NCBI RefSeq assembly: GCF_015477805.1
Contig: NZ_JADLQL010000003.1
Coordinates: forward strand, 62,001-126,000
DNA: 64,000 nt
DNA from: Nocardia flavorosea
Lineage (GTDB): Bacteria > Actinomycetota > Actinomycetes > Mycobacteriales > Mycobacteriaceae
Reading direction: 5' to 3'
Below, piece after piece: positions 14,260 through 23,921 of this stretch. Each line of letters starts with the position of its first letter. The stretch's first letter is position 1. Under the pieces are notes generated by a model. It did no database searches and was not told the DNA's origin. It saw nothing but the letters and a program-made list of their open reading frames with translations. The translations under genes were made by a program, and so were the position numbers.

Positions 14260-16404
14260 CTAACCGCGGAGCTCTCCGCCCGGTACCGGGCGACGCATGC
14301 TCCGCACGCTGGCAGCTGCCGCGTAACTCAGGCGTAGTACCAGCGCCACGCTTTCTTGTTCCGGCACTTCCAGTAGTTCCAGGAAACGATCCTGAAGTGT
14401 GGACAGTCTATCCGCGTACGCCGGAGAAAGTGCATCCAGTTCGGTACGGGTTTGCGAAAACAGGAACACCGGTGACATCGGCTGCACCGCCAGACCCGAC
14501 CGCTGCGCCTCGATCCAGACCCGGCCGACCGCCGCCCCGGCCCGGGCGTAACCGGTCAATCCGCCGCCCCGGGGGCCGGGTTCCCGGGAGAAGGTGACGG
14601 CGACCACGGCCGAACTGGACCGCACCCGGTCGCGGGCGTAATCGCCGAGTGCGGCGCCGGCCGACCAGCTGTGCAATTGGGCCATCACATCGGCGCGTCG
14701 CCCGATCTGCATGGCGGCTCGTTCGTCGGGGGCCAGCTCCAGCGAACGGGCGTCGATACCGTCGGTGAGGTCGTCGCCGGGCCGGCGCATCTCCGCGAAC
14801 ATTTCCCGGTGCAGCTGCGGAGTGAGGTAGCGAACCCGGTCGGATTCGGCCAGTACCTCGGCCATCGCGCTCAGCGCCGCGGAATCGGTGATGGTTCGCA
14901 GCCGGGCGTCCTCGGCGGCGGCCGCGGCCGCGAGGCCGGTCAGGACGGGGGGCGGGATACGGCCGCCGTGGCCGATCCGGCGGTTGGTCTCCCGGGCGAG
15001 CGCGTACGGGTAGTCCGCGGCCAGCGCCGGGTCGGTCCCGGTGCCGGGACGGAACACTGCGGTGAGCGGGGCGTCCGGGGTTTCGGTGAATTCATGGGGA
15101 CCGAGCCGGTCGCAGGCCGCCGCCGCGACGCGCGCGTTGTACAGTGCGGCGCCCACCGCGACGGCGCTGCCGCGATACCCGATATCCATGGCGGTGGTGT
15201 ACTGCGGGTCGAGGACGATCCGGATTTCCCGGGCCGCGACGTGCAGCGACCACGGCTGGACGTTTCCGCCCGAGGGCGCCCGTTGCGCGCAGTGCAGGAT
15301 CCGGTCGAGCGGCGCCGTGGGCGCCGGATCGGCTTCGGTGTCCGCGCCCGGTTCGTCGATATCGAGGTCCGGGTCGGCGAGGGTGTCGAGGCCGTGTTCG
15401 ATATCGAGCCGGACGCGACCCGACCGCAGCGGCCTGCCCAGCCCGATCCGGCGCACCGCCGTAGCCACACTGGCCGCACCGAGTGCGACGTCGCCCCCTA
15501 GTTGCGGCCAGCTGTTCAGGGTTTCGCCCACCTCGACCAGACTGCCCGCCATCCGGGCGGACAGGTCGCGGGCGCCGAGCAAGCCCACGACATAGGGCGC
15601 CTTGTCCCGGGTGGACAGGCCGCGCAGCCGGGTGGCCGCGATATCACCGAGCAGGCCGTGGAAGGGCTGCCGGTCCGGTTCGAGATCGAAACGTTCCACA
15701 TCGAGCAGGCCGCGGTCGCTGGTCTCCATGATCAGCGGCAGTCGGCGGCGCCGGGCCGATTCCCGCAAAAGCAGTTTGATATCCAGGGAATCGCATTCCT
15801 CGACAACGATTCCCAGTCCTTCGACGAAATCGTCGACGGCGTACGGGTCCAGTCCGCTGCCGCGCACTTCGACCGGCAGATAAGGATCCAGTTCGGCGAT
15901 CCGGCGGGCCGTGACGATCGCTTTGTTCACGCCGATATCGAACAGTCCGGCGGGGACCCGATTGAGGTTGGACAGTTCGAGTTCGTCGAAGTCGGCGAGC
16001 CGCAGCGCACCGCACGCCCCCTCCTGGGCCAGCGTGTAGGCGATGGCGTGTCCCACGCTCTGGCCGACCACGCCGACCGTGAGGGTGCGCAATCGCTCCT
16101 GTTCGGCGCGGGTGAGCTTGTTGCGATTGCGGTCGAGCCGGATCGCGCGGAAGGTCCGGGGGCCCGGCAGGACCAGGACGCTGCGCCGCCACGGGTAGTA
16201 CACCCAGCGGTCGTCCGCCGGGCCCTCGCCGGTGTCCGGCGGATCGTTGAGCCTGCCGAACTCGGCGGCCAGCAGACCGCGTAGATCATTGAATTCGATA
16301 TGCGGTGTGGCCCGCAATCCGGCCAGGGCCCGCTCGTCGTCGGAATCGCGCGGGTCGAGGATCAGCGGCCGGTATTCCACCCCGAGGTCTGCTTCACCGA
16401 CCAT
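14260..16404 (-). CDS. Rv1355c family protein: E1/ThiF-like domain fused to a nitroreductase-like domain
   Basis: 714 residues from the ATG at 16404 (a start at 16425 is also possible). The middle third contains an E1/ThiF Rossmann region, LTVGVVGQSVGHAIAYTLAQEG, with LADFDELELSNLNR, the pattern of ubiquitin-activating/MoeB-like adenylating enzymes. The C-terminal ~320 residues resemble a nitroreductase (APSGGNVQPWSLHV, RRIGHGG, later GGGLTGYARAGAAVGRVWIEAQRSGL). The N-terminal ~100 residues are unassigned. The M. tuberculosis counterpart Rv1355c is named moeY, without proven function. It overlaps the upstream gene by 11 bases and lies one base before dcpA, the same arrangement as Rv1354c-Rv1355c. 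Substrate unknown. Confidence 0.85.
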   Translation of the reverse strand: MVGEADLGVEYRPLILDPRDSDDERALAGLRATPHIEFNDLRGLLAAEFGRLNDPPDTGEGPADDRWVYYPWRRSVLVLPGPRTFRAIRLDRNRNKLTRAEQERLRTLTVGVVGQSVGHAIAYTLAQEGACGALRLADFDELELSNLNRVPAGLFDIGVNKAIVTARRIAELDPYLPVEVRGSGLDPYAVDDFVEGLGIVVEECDSLDIKLLLRESARRRRLPLIMETSDRGLLDVERFDLEPDRQPFHGLLGDIAATRLRGLSTRDKAPYVVGLLGARDLSARMAGSLVEVGETLNSWPQLGGDVALGAASVATAVRRIGLGRPLRSGRVRLDIEHGLDTLADPDLDIDEPGADTEADPAPTAPLDRILHCAQRAPSGGNVQPWSLHVAAREIRIVLDPQYTTAMDIGYRGSAVAVGAALYNARVAAAACDRLGPHEFTETPDAPLTAVFRPGTGTDPALAADYPYALARETNRRIGHGGRIPPPVLTGLAAAAAAEDARLRTITDSAALSAMAEVLAESDRVRYLTPQLHREMFAEMRRPGDDLTDGIDARSLELAPDERAAMQIGRRADVMAQLHSWSAGAALGDYARDRVRSSSAVVAVTFSREPGPRGGGLTGYARAGAAVGRVWIEAQRSGLAVQPMSPVFLFSQTRTELDALSPAYADRLSTLQDRFLELLEVPEQESVALVLRLSYAAAASVRSMRRPVPGGELRG

Positions 16405-17173
16405 GTGACCGGCTTTCCTCCCCACCGTGGCACAGCGGCCGGGCGGGCCGCGAGAACCTCGGTTCAGCTAATCCCATAGCGCGAAGTTCACCACGCATCA
16501 TCAAATACTGCAACCTGTCAGCAAATACTGGATATGTACTGGTGTCCCACCAGATCGGCACTGTTCGGTAGCGTTCGTCCGGGTACGGCACGGACGGGAT
16601 CGCCTGGGCGACGACACCGCCGCTGGCGCGATGCCGTTCGGTGGTGAAGGAGGCGACGGTCGCGAAACCGTAGCGGGCACCCAGTAGATGGGGAGCGTGC
16701 GCTATACAGCGGGAGATCGCGGCGGCCAGCTCGTTGCGGCGGGCGGCCCGGCGGTCGACCCAGGCCGCCCGGGATTCGACCACGCCCCGGGGCAATCGCC
16801 GGGCCATCATGAGGTTCAGGTCCGCCGCGCCCGGCCGGCCGGCCCACGGCCGCAGCGAATCGATCTCCGTGACCCCGGTGTACGGACCCTGGACCCGCAG
16901 CCCGCCGACCACGGCGCCCGCGGTATCGGTGGCGGCGAAGAACAGGGCCGTCGACGAACCGTCGGCGATGGTGTCGTATTCCAGTACTTCTTCGTTGCCG
17001 AAGTGCCGATAGGCTTCCCGGGCGCCGGTCAGGTACCGGTGCCAGAGATCGGGGGAGTGTTCCGGGGTGGTGGCGCAGAATTCGTAGCCGGAGACGTGGT
17101 CGCGAAATCCCGCAGCGCGGCCGTGGCGCGGGTGAGGGTCTTCGTGGCCGACTGCGATCGTTTCGACAGTCAT
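16394..17173 (-). CDS. GNAT-like conserved protein, Rv1356c position
   Basis: 259 residues, ATG at 17173 with AGGA six bases upstream. The core has EVLEYDTIADGSSTALFFAATDTAGAVVGGLRVQGPYTG, a beta-strand pattern like an acyltransferase fold (GNAT or acyl-homoserine-lactone-synthase type). WVDRRAARRNELAAAISRCIAHAPHLLGARYGFATVA follows as the probable cofactor-binding helix region. It is first in a three-gene operon with the Rv1355c-type fusion (11-base overlap) and the c-di-GMP enzyme. A modification step using an acyl donor together with the E1-like activating partner is possible but speculative. Confidence 0.65.
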   Translation of the reverse strand: MTVETIAVGHEDPHPRHGRAAGFRDHVSGYEFCATTPEHSPDLWHRYLTGAREAYRHFGNEEVLEYDTIADGSSTALFFAATDTAGAVVGGLRVQGPYTGVTEIDSLRPWAGRPGAADLNLMMARRLPRGVVESRAAWVDRRAARRNELAAAISRCIAHAPHLLGARYGFATVASFTTERHRASGGVVAQAIPSVPYPDERYRTVPIWWDTSTYPVFADRLQYLMMRGELRAMGLAEPRFSRPARPLCHGGEESRSHGR

Positions 17174-17443
17174 GGGAGTTCCTACTCTTTCGCCGTGGAC
17201 CCGGTGGGTTCACGGGATTTGTTGTCCAACAGCTCGTCCGACGCCCCGGCTCGCCGACGTGCCCAGTGCAGTATCCGTCATCGAAACACAATTGACCAGA
17301 ACTCTGGTTAATCTTCCGAAAACTGAACCGAGATGCGACTGTTATCGCAGGTCAAGCCTGGTCATTCGAAAATGGGCAGTTACCAGCAGACCGGTTGGTT
17401 CTGAGTTAGTTACCCTCCGGCAACGAAAACGATCGGACCACTG

Positions 17444-17899
17444 TCACGTGGCGATCGAAATGAACAGCTCCACCGATTCCGAACCCTGCCAGATCTCGAT
17501 CTCCTCGCGGTAGGCGCGCGTTATCTCGGCCGAGGCCGTGGCATCGTCGACCTGGGCCCAGACGTCCTCGACCGGATCGTGGTAGTCGCCGTTGGGCACG
17601 AACCGCGCGTAGACGCCCCGGGGGACCCGGACCAGTACGTCACCGATGGGTGCCATACCCGGCTCGTGGTACTCGAAACACACCAGTGCGTTGTAGGTTC
17701 CGGTGGGTGTACGCACGTACACGGTGTACATCGGGCGATCGGCCTCGGTCGAGCCGGCGAATCCGGCCGCCCGTTCGCGGAGCCGGTCCTTGAGGAACTC
17801 GATGAGTTCGCTGTTGCTCACCTTGAAGCTCGGGCGCACCTTAGGCACCACCAGGCCGGCGTACACCGACTCGCCGCGCACCACGATCGTGTAGCTCAT
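17444..17899 (-). CDS. GyrI-like/AraC effector-binding domain protein
   Basis: 151 residues forming a single effector-binding domain: an N-terminal MSYTIVVRGESVYAGLVV strand, a central TVYVRTPTGTYNALVCFEY region and a VLVRVPRGVYARFVPNG motif. These are typical of the SHS2-fold, small-molecule binding family that includes GyrI and the BmrR/Rob C-termini. There is no DNA-binding domain. It overlaps the upstream paralogue by four bases (ATGA), so both are made from one message. Ligand unknown; such stand-alone domains may sequester or hydrolyse xenobiotics. Confidence 0.75.
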   Translation of the reverse strand: MSYTIVVRGESVYAGLVVPKVRPSFKVSNSELIEFLKDRLRERAAGFAGSTEADRPMYTVYVRTPTGTYNALVCFEYHEPGMAPIGDVLVRVPRGVYARFVPNGDYHDPVEDVWAQVDDATASAEITRAYREEIEIWQGSESVELFISIAT

Positions 17900-18339
17900 C
17901 GGGGCTCGACCGCCAGGTACAGATCGATCTTGTACGCATGCGGGTAGAACTCGAAATCACCGGTGAAGGTCCGGTTTATCCGGTTGTTCTCCTCGGCGTA
18001 GGCGATCTGGGCCCACAGGCCGGTCATGATCTGCGGGAAGTTGCCTACCGAGGAGAACTTCGCGTAGGTGCCGCGCGGTAGCCGGGCCACCAGGTGGCCG
18101 CGGGTGACCTCGTCGAAGGAGCGGCACTCGTAGCCGACGATCTGGGTGTTGTAGGTACCCAGTTCGGGGGAGTAGTCCGTGTACGCGGTCGCCAGCGGCC
18201 CGCCGAGTTCGTGATGCAGCACCGACGACCAGGCGCCCTCGAGGTCGCGGTCGCGTAGTTCACCGAGCGCGCGTTTGGGGCTGCGTACCGGAAGCCCGGC
18301 CACCCACGTCTCGTCCCGCTCGACGATTTCAAACTGCAT
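17896..18339 (-). CDS. GyrI-like/AraC effector-binding domain protein (paralogue)
   Basis: 147 residues with the same layout as the downstream gene: an MQFEIVERDETWVAGLPVR N-terminal strand, ELGTYNTQIVGYECRS in the middle and a GHLVARLPRGTYAKFSSVG motif. The tandem paralogues overlap by four bases, which suggests a heterodimer or two related ligands. The divergent 450-base intergenic region upstream contains a perfect 8-bp hairpin at 18545-18566 that could be a regulatory site. Only a stand-alone ligand-binding domain is present. Confidence 0.75.
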   Translation of the reverse strand: MQFEIVERDETWVAGLPVRSPKRALGELRDRDLEGAWSSVLHHELGGPLATAYTDYSPELGTYNTQIVGYECRSFDEVTRGHLVARLPRGTYAKFSSVGNFPQIMTGLWAQIAYAEENNRINRTFTGDFEFYPHAYKIDLYLAVEPR

Positions 18340-18790
18340 GGAAGGACTCTTTCGAGATGTCTCCTGATGGGCAAGCCGACCGGATGGTCGGCCGGATCCG
18401 CCATGCTATCAACCGGTGGCGGCGCCGGTGGCCGGCCCGGCTGCCGGATTTCGGCGGACCGCCGAGGCTATGCGTTGTAAACCCACCATTGTGCACCGAA
18501 GAATTAGAACCGTCCGGTTGACGGCAATTGGCGGGAAAATGGCCGAACGGCTCCGTAAAGCCGTTCTGGTCAGCGATTTTCGCGAGATTCTAGTCGCATT
18601 CTCAACCGTGGGTACGTCACGCGATATTGTTTCGTAATTAACCGTGGACGGCACAATACGCCACTATCGGTTCAGCTGAGCTTCATTCCGCGTCGTTACC
18701 AATGGCGACATGATCGGCAGAGCAGACCGCGGGATACGCACGCAACCCGGGTGCGCGGCAACCGCGGCAACCCGGTAGACGGCCGCCGCC
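18340..18790. other. Divergent intergenic region with an inverted repeat
   Basis: About 450 bases between the effector-binding operon and the membrane-protein gene. It is AT-rich compared with its surroundings at about 18470-18660. It contains GAACGGCT (18545-18552) and its exact complement AGCCGTTC (18559-18566) around a six-base loop. Because transcription diverges here, an operator or leader structure is more likely than a terminator. No convincing small gene was found. Confidence 0.5.
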
Positions 18791-20995
18791 GTGCGAATTC
18801 TCCGCGAATACCGGTACCGGACGCCCGGAGTAGCCGGCCCGCGTCGCCGTCTCCTCTCGGTGTTGGCGCTGGTGCTGTTGTTCACCGCTCTTCCGGGGGG
18901 CCTGGGAGCGGTCGCGATGGCACAGGACGGTTCGGGAGTGACCGGAACGAGCCGGATGGACGGGGTCGCGTGGATGAACATCCGCGATTCCGATGGTGTG
19001 CAACTGGCCGACTACACCTTCGTAGGCGACCACGGCGGATACCTCGATCCGAGCGCGACCGTGCTCTGGACGCTGGTGGGGCTCGAGTTCGTCGGCTATA
19101 TGATCATCGTGACCACGGCGATCTGGTTCATCGGCTACACGCTGAGCTTCGCCTGGCTCGATCTGTTCGCCGACGCCCTGCGCGGCGCGGCGGATATCTT
19201 CGCCGACCGGGTCGCGACTCCTGCCGTGTTGATCACCGCCGCCACCGTCGGCGCCTTTTTCGTGGCGTGGTTCGTGGCGCGCGGTTTCCACAGCCGGGCC
19301 GCCGTCCAGACGCTGACCATGCTCGCGGTGGCTGTGCTGGGCCCGTTGTTCCTGGCCGCGCCGCTGGCCGGCGCGTTGGATTCCGATGGTCTGCTGGCCC
19401 GCGGACGGGATGTGGGTATGGCGGTAGCCGCCGGGCTGGGCGGGGCGCCGGACCGCAACCCGGACCTGCTGGTACATACGTTGCAGGGGGAGCTGGCCGA
19501 CAACTTCGCACGTCGTCCGGTGCAGGTGTGGAATTTCGGGCATATCGTCGACGACCGTTCCACCTGCGCGGCGGCGTGGTCGGCCGGGATGAACTCCGGT
19601 GATATCGAGCGAACCCAGCATGCGCTCGGCACCTGCGGTGATACCGAGGCAGTCGCGGCGGCCCGCCCACGTATCGGCCAGCTCGGCACCGGGTTGGTAC
19701 TGCTGGTGTCGGCGGCGGTGCTGCTGCTGTTCGCCGTGGTGCTGTCCGTGCGGTTGATGAAGGCCGCGCTTGATGCCGTCTACCAGGCATTCATGGCGAT
19801 ATTCGGATTCGCCGCCGGCGGATTCGTCTTCGGCCCGACGCAGACTTTCCTGCTGCGAAATCTGGTGAACTCGGGCATCGCGGCGGCGCGGATGTGCGCC
19901 TACACCGTTTTCGTCGGTGTCTATCTGTTGTTCCTGGGCAATCTGTTCCATCAGGCCCGCGGTCAGGTCGTCGCGGTGATCGTGATCGCCGCGGTGGTGG
20001 AGATCGTCGCGATCTTCCAGCTGGGCCGGTTGGCCCGGAGTCTCACGCGTGGTTCGAACTGGGCCGCCAACCGGTTCGCGCTCGCCGTCCAGGGCGCGCC
20101 CGCGGGGGCCGGCGGTTCCGCGCTCGGAACGGCCGGCGCAACAAACGATTCCGGCGCTGGTTCCGGTATGGGCCTACTCGCCGGCCTGGCGGCACTCAAC
20201 ACGGTCAACGCCTCTCCGGTGACGGCGTGGCTGGCGGGTCGTACGGTGAACCCGCTGAGCCCCTTGGCCGCGGGCAAAATGCGCAACGACCGAGCGAATA
20301 TCGCTTCTGCGGCGAGCCGGCTGGAGGGGCATCTGTGGCAACAGTCGTCTCGGCGGAACTGGCAACATCTGGCGCGCCGGGAAGCCGGCCAATGGGGTGG
20401 TATCCATACCGAGCTCGGTTTGTCCCGGGCGCTGAAATACCTCACCAACAACCGGGTTCCCGCCGATTCGCTGGCCGCGGTACTGCTGGATGCCGGAGCG
20501 AGTCACGAGCGGGTGCACAACCATCTGCGGGCGCGAGCGGTACGTGAGGGCACCCGGTCCCGTAACCCGTACGGGTTCCCGCCGGTGCAGAAGGCCCTGG
20601 CCTCGGGGCATGCGGTGCTGAACCATGTCGGGACGGACGCGGAATCGGCCTTCGCGGCACAGGCCGTCAGCGACGCCGACAGTCTGGCCCGGCATACCCG
20701 CGCACCCGATCCGACGGCGCGACTCGACGACGCCTTCCTCGCTCGTGTCCGGCAGCACTGGGATTCCGACCGGGACCTGCGCGCGAATATCGGTCCCGAG
20801 GATTGGCGCGGGACCGACCGTCACACTCGGACCGCCATCGCCCACCAGTTGGCGACCGAACATCTCGCGGTGGCCCGCGCGTATTCCGCCGCACCCACCG
20901 GGACGCACCGTGCCCGGCTTGCCGTCTCGCTCCGGCGCCTGGCCAATCTGGACCATTTGCTGCCCGAGTTCGGGCCGGACCCATGGGACCACTGA
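18791..20995 (+). CDS. Polytopic membrane protein with signal peptide, TrbL/VirB6-like
   Basis: 734 residues from a GTG. A twin-arginine-like/Sec leader (RRRLLSVLALVLLFTALPGG) ends near AMAQDG around residue 46. At least six hydrophobic helices follow between about residues 90 and 425, including two in LLVSAAVLLLFAVVLSVRLMKAALDAVYQAFMAIFGFAAGGFVFG. The last ~300 residues are soluble, helical and basic. This layout resembles TrbL/VirB6 channel proteins of actinobacterial conjugative elements and type IV-like systems. No ATPase, relaxase or other transfer gene is adjacent, so it is either an orphan from a lost element or a chromosomal membrane protein of unrelated role. Confidence 0.6.
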   Translation: MRILREYRYRTPGVAGPRRRLLSVLALVLLFTALPGGLGAVAMAQDGSGVTGTSRMDGVAWMNIRDSDGVQLADYTFVGDHGGYLDPSATVLWTLVGLEFVGYMIIVTTAIWFIGYTLSFAWLDLFADALRGAADIFADRVATPAVLITAATVGAFFVAWFVARGFHSRAAVQTLTMLAVAVLGPLFLAAPLAGALDSDGLLARGRDVGMAVAAGLGGAPDRNPDLLVHTLQGELADNFARRPVQVWNFGHIVDDRSTCAAAWSAGMNSGDIERTQHALGTCGDTEAVAAARPRIGQLGTGLVLLVSAAVLLLFAVVLSVRLMKAALDAVYQAFMAIFGFAAGGFVFGPTQTFLLRNLVNSGIAAARMCAYTVFVGVYLLFLGNLFHQARGQVVAVIVIAAVVEIVAIFQLGRLARSLTRGSNWAANRFALAVQGAPAGAGGSALGTAGATNDSGAGSGMGLLAGLAALNTVNASPVTAWLAGRTVNPLSPLAAGKMRNDRANIASAASRLEGHLWQQSSRRNWQHLARREAGQWGGIHTELGLSRALKYLTNNRVPADSLAAVLLDAGASHERVHNHLRARAVREGTRSRNPYGFPPVQKALASGHAVLNHVGTDAESAFAAQAVSDADSLARHTRAPDPTARLDDAFLARVRQHWDSDRDLRANIGPEDWRGTDRHTRTAIAHQLATEHLAVARAYSAAPTGTHRARLAVSLRRLANLDHLLPEFGPDPWDH

Positions 20996-21090
20996 CGGCG
21001 GCGGGCGGCTGGTGGGCGTTCCGCCGTGCCGCCCGCGTCCGGTCTCGGTACGCTGCTGCCGACAGCGGAGTCGCGAGATCGGGAGTCGGC

Positions 21091-22005
21091 ATGGGGCGGG
21101 TCAACCGCAGAAAATCGGTGCAGGGCGCGAAAACACTGGTCACCGGTGCTGCCAGTGGTATCGGTAGAGCGACCGCCCGGGCCGCGGCCGCCCGTGGGGC
21201 GCGGCTGGTGCTCACCGATATCGATGCCGACGGGCTCGCGGCCACGGTCGAGGAGATCGAACGGGCCGGGGGGACCGTACTCATCGCGCGGGCGCTCGAT
21301 ATCTCCGACTACGACGCCGTCGCGGAGTTCTCCGCCGCCGTGCACGAGGGCTTCGGCAGCATGGACGTGGTGATGAACGTGGCCGGGACGTCGGTCTGGG
21401 GGACCGTGGACAGCCTGGAGATCCGGCACTGGCGCCGGATGATCGATATCAATCTGCTCGGACCGATCAATATCATCGAGCGTTTCGTTCCGCCGATGGT
21501 GCGATCGGGGCAACCCGGGGCACTGGTGAACGTCTCTTCGGCGGCGGGGTTGCTGGCCCTGCCGTGGCATGCCGCCTACAGCGCCAGTAAGTACGGCCTG
21601 CGCGGATTGTCGGAGGTGCTGCGTTTCGAGCTGGCCGAACACGGGATCACGGTGCACCTGGTGACACCGGGCGCGGTCGCGACACCGCTGGTGCGGACCT
21701 TCGACCTGGTCGGTGTGGACAAGGAGAATCCGCGGGTGCAGCGGGTTACCTCGCTGTTCACCCGGCACGCCGTCCCGCCGGAGAAAGTCGCCGCGGCGAT
21801 TCTGAAGGGAATCGAGCGCAACCGGTTCCTGGTGTACAGCTCCTTCGATATCCGCTTCGGTTACTGGTGGAAGCGGAAATTCGCCTTCCCCTACGAACTG
21901 GTTATGCGCCAGGCCAACCGGCAGTTCAGCATGCTGAAACAGTCGGTGAATCGGGATCGGCCGGCGGGGAGCACAGCGAACCCGGATTCTCCGGTAGAGC
22001 ATTGA
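21091..22005 (+). CDS. Short-chain dehydrogenase/reductase
   Basis: 304 residues from the ATG at 21091 (ribosome binding sequence GGGAG just upstream); the frame is open further upstream but without SDR sequence. The cofactor motif TGAASGIG, the NVAG element, catalytic Ser in NVSSAAG and YSASK with Tyr/Lys are all intact, so it is a classical NAD(P)-dependent oxidoreductase. A conserved C-terminal extension ([24 protein letters not shown]) is typical of mycolata SDRs associated with lipid metabolism. Its 3' end overlaps that of convergent soxR by 80 bases. Substrate unknown. Confidence 0.9.
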   Translation: MGRVNRRKSVQGAKTLVTGAASGIGRATARAAAARGARLVLTDIDADGLAATVEEIERAGGTVLIARALDISDYDAVAEFSAAVHEGFGSMDVVMNVAGTSVWGTVDSLEIRHWRRMIDINLLGPINIIERFVPPMVRSGQPGALVNVSSAAGLLALPWHAAYSASKYGLRGLSEVLRFELAEHGITVHLVTPGAVATPLVRTFDLVGVDKENPRVQRVTSLFTRHAVPPEKVAAAILKGIERNRFLVYSSFDIRFGYWWKRKFAFPYELVMRQANRQFSMLKQSVNRDRPAGSTANPDSPVEH

Positions 22006-22501
22006 GCTGCTCGCCGGGCTCGCACGTACCCGGCTCCGGGCAGTTCAGATGCACGTCGAGGACGCGGGCGCCGGGACCTTCGGCGCCGAGCCGGTCGTAT
22101 TCGTTGACCAGTTTGCAGCTACCCAGCGACAGGCAGCCGCAGCCGATACAGCCGGTGAGATTGTCCCGTAGCCGGACCAGCTGAGTTATCCGCTCGTCCA
22201 GATCGGCTCGCCAGGTGGTGGACACGGTTTCCCAGTCGCGCCGGGTGGGTGTGCGACCCTCCGGCAACCGGTCCAGGGCAGCGCGGATTTCGCTCAGTGG
22301 GATACCCACCCGCTGGGAGATGCGGATGAAGGCCACCCGGCGCAGCGTCTCGCGGGTGTAGCGGCGTTGATTGCCGCTGGTCCGGCGGCTGGAGATCAGA
22401 CCTTCGCGTTCGTAGAAGTGCAACGCGGACACCGCGACTCCGCTACGCTCGGAGAGTTGACCCGGGGTCAGCTCCTTGGTTTTCCAATCCGCTGTCGGCA
22501 T
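21926..22501 (-). CDS. soxR: SoxR redox-sensing MerR-family regulator
   Basis: 191 residues from the ATG at 22501, chosen for its strong GGAGGAGG ribosome binding site. A MerR winged-helix DNA-binding domain spans residues 11-80 ([22 protein letters not shown]). A dimerisation helix follows, then the [2Fe-2S]-ligand cluster C118-x2-C121-x-C123-x5-C129. This spacing is diagnostic for SoxR, which activates genes in response to redox-active compounds. The C-terminal tail is longer than in enteric SoxR and its coding region overlaps the end of the SDR gene by 80 bases. A dyad just upstream may be its own operator; the divergent neighbour is arcA. Confidence 0.93.
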   Translation of the reverse strand: MPTADWKTKELTPGQLSERSGVAVSALHFYEREGLISSRRTSGNQRRYTRETLRRVAFIRISQRVGIPLSEIRAALDRLPEGRTPTRRDWETVSTTWRADLDERITQLVRLRDNLTGCIGCGCLSLGSCKLVNEYDRLGAEGPGARVLDVHLNCPEPGTCEPGEQLNALPENPGSLCSPPADPDSPTVSAC

Positions 22502-22521
22502 CCGTCCTCCTCCGTCATCCT

Positions 22522-22540
22522 CAACCATACTTCAGGGTTG
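22522..22540. promoter_or_regulatory. Possible SoxR operator
   Basis: CAACC and GGTTG arms separated by nine bases form a 19-bp dyad about 20 bases upstream of soxR, in the soxR-arcA divergent region. The length fits MerR-family operators, but the arms do not match the best known SoxR boxes closely. Confidence 0.4.
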
Positions 22541-22631
22541 CGGGCGTTGTGGGCCGAATCCGGGGCAAATATTCCGCGAACCCGGCAGTCGTGCATATGC
22601 CGTCGACCGCCGCGCGCATTAGTGTCGGGAC

Positions 22632-23891
22632 ATGGGATCAGATGCCGCATCCGATACCCGGCAACGGGACACCGGCCACCCGGCCCCCGCCTACGGGGTC
22701 ACCAGCGAAGTCGGCAACCTGCGCGCGGTACTGCTGCACCGGCCCGGCGACGAACTGCGCCGGCTCACCCCGCGTAACAACGATCAACTGCTCTTCGACG
22801 CCATCCCCTGGGTGGAACGCGCCCAGCAGGAACACGACACCTTCGCCGCGGTCCTGCGTGGCCGCGGCGTGGAGGTGCTACTGCTCGCCGACCTGCTCGC
22901 CGAAACACTCGAGGTCAGCGGCGCCGCGCGCATCCAGGGCATCTCCGCGGCCGTGCACGCACGCCGCCTCGGCCATTCGCTCGCCGCCGAACTGGCCGCC
23001 CGATTGCGTGGTGTGCCCGCACCCGAACTCGCCCGGATCTTGATGGCGGGTATGACCTTCGACGAGCTGCCCTTCGCCGCCGACGACACCTCCCTGGTCC
23101 GCCGCATGCACCACGGCGGCGATTTCGTCATCGACCCGCTGCCGAATCTCCTGTTCACCCGCGACTCTTCGTTCTGGGTGGGCCCCAAGGTCGCGATCAC
23201 CGCACTGGCACTGCCCGCCCGCGCGCGCGAAACCTCGCTGACCGACCTGATCTACGCATTCCATCCGAGATTCCTCGGCGTCCGGCGGGCCTACGAATCG
23301 CATACTGCGCCCATCGAAGGCGGTGACGTGCTCCTGCTGGCCCCCGGAGTCGTGGCGGTGGGCGTCGGCGAACGCACCACACCCGCCGGTGCCGAAGCCC
23401 TGGCCCGCAGCCTGTTCGACGACGGGCTCGCGCACACCGTGCTGGTGGTGCCGATCGTGCAGAACCGCGCCACCATGCACCTCGACACCGTGTGCACCAT
23501 GGTCGATACGGATGCGGTGGTGATGTATCCGGGGGTGCGCGAAACCCTTACCGCGTACACGATCCGCCGCACCGGCGATACCGACAGCTGTGTGGTCACC
23601 GGACCCGAACCGTTCCTGCCCGCCGCCGCGGCCGCGATGGGAATCGGCAAACTGCGGGTGATCGATACCGGGACCGACGGGGTCACCGCCGAACGCGAAC
23701 AGTGGGACGACGGGAACAACACGCTCGCCCTGGGCCCCGGGGTGGTGGTCGCCTACGAACGCAACGAGATGACCAATACCCGGCTCGAAGACGCCGGCAT
23801 CGAAGTGCTGCGCATACCCGGTTCGGAGCTGGGGTCCGGACGCGGCGGCCCACGCTGCCTTTCCTGCCCACTTGCGCGGGACAGCGCATGA
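22632..23891 (+). CDS. arcA: Arginine deiminase
   Basis: 419 residues. It converts arginine to citrulline and ammonia. Family motifs are in order: [17 protein letters not shown] at the N terminus, [39 protein letters not shown] (catalytic His/Asp region) and the C-terminal [11 protein letters not shown] carrying the nucleophilic Cys409. No arcB, arcC or arginine/ornithine antiporter follows, so it is not part of a full ADI energy pathway here. The same orphan arrangement, arcA next to pmt, exists in mycobacteria (Rv1001-Rv1002c). It is divergent from soxR and separated from the GntR gene by 30 bases, so the last two may be co-transcribed. Confidence 0.95.
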   Translation: MGSDAASDTRQRDTGHPAPAYGVTSEVGNLRAVLLHRPGDELRRLTPRNNDQLLFDAIPWVERAQQEHDTFAAVLRGRGVEVLLLADLLAETLEVSGAARIQGISAAVHARRLGHSLAAELAARLRGVPAPELARILMAGMTFDELPFAADDTSLVRRMHHGGDFVIDPLPNLLFTRDSSFWVGPKVAITALALPARARETSLTDLIYAFHPRFLGVRRAYESHTAPIEGGDVLLLAPGVVAVGVGERTTPAGAEALARSLFDDGLAHTVLVVPIVQNRATMHLDTVCTMVDTDAVVMYPGVRETLTAYTIRRTGDTDSCVVTGPEPFLPAAAAAMGIGKLRVIDTGTDGVTAEREQWDDGNNTLALGPGVVVAYERNEMTNTRLEDAGIEVLRIPGSELGSGRGGPRCLSCPLARDSA

Positions 23892-23921
23892 GAAGCGGCC
23901 GGATGCGGTAAGAACGGACCC

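Noticed and set aside
18545..18566. Rho-independent terminator
   Set aside because: It lies in a divergent region where no transcript ends, so it is described as a possible regulatory hairpin.
20803..21090. N-terminal extension of the SDR
   Set aside because: It overlaps the membrane-protein gene out of frame; the Rossmann motif starts just after the ATG at 21091.
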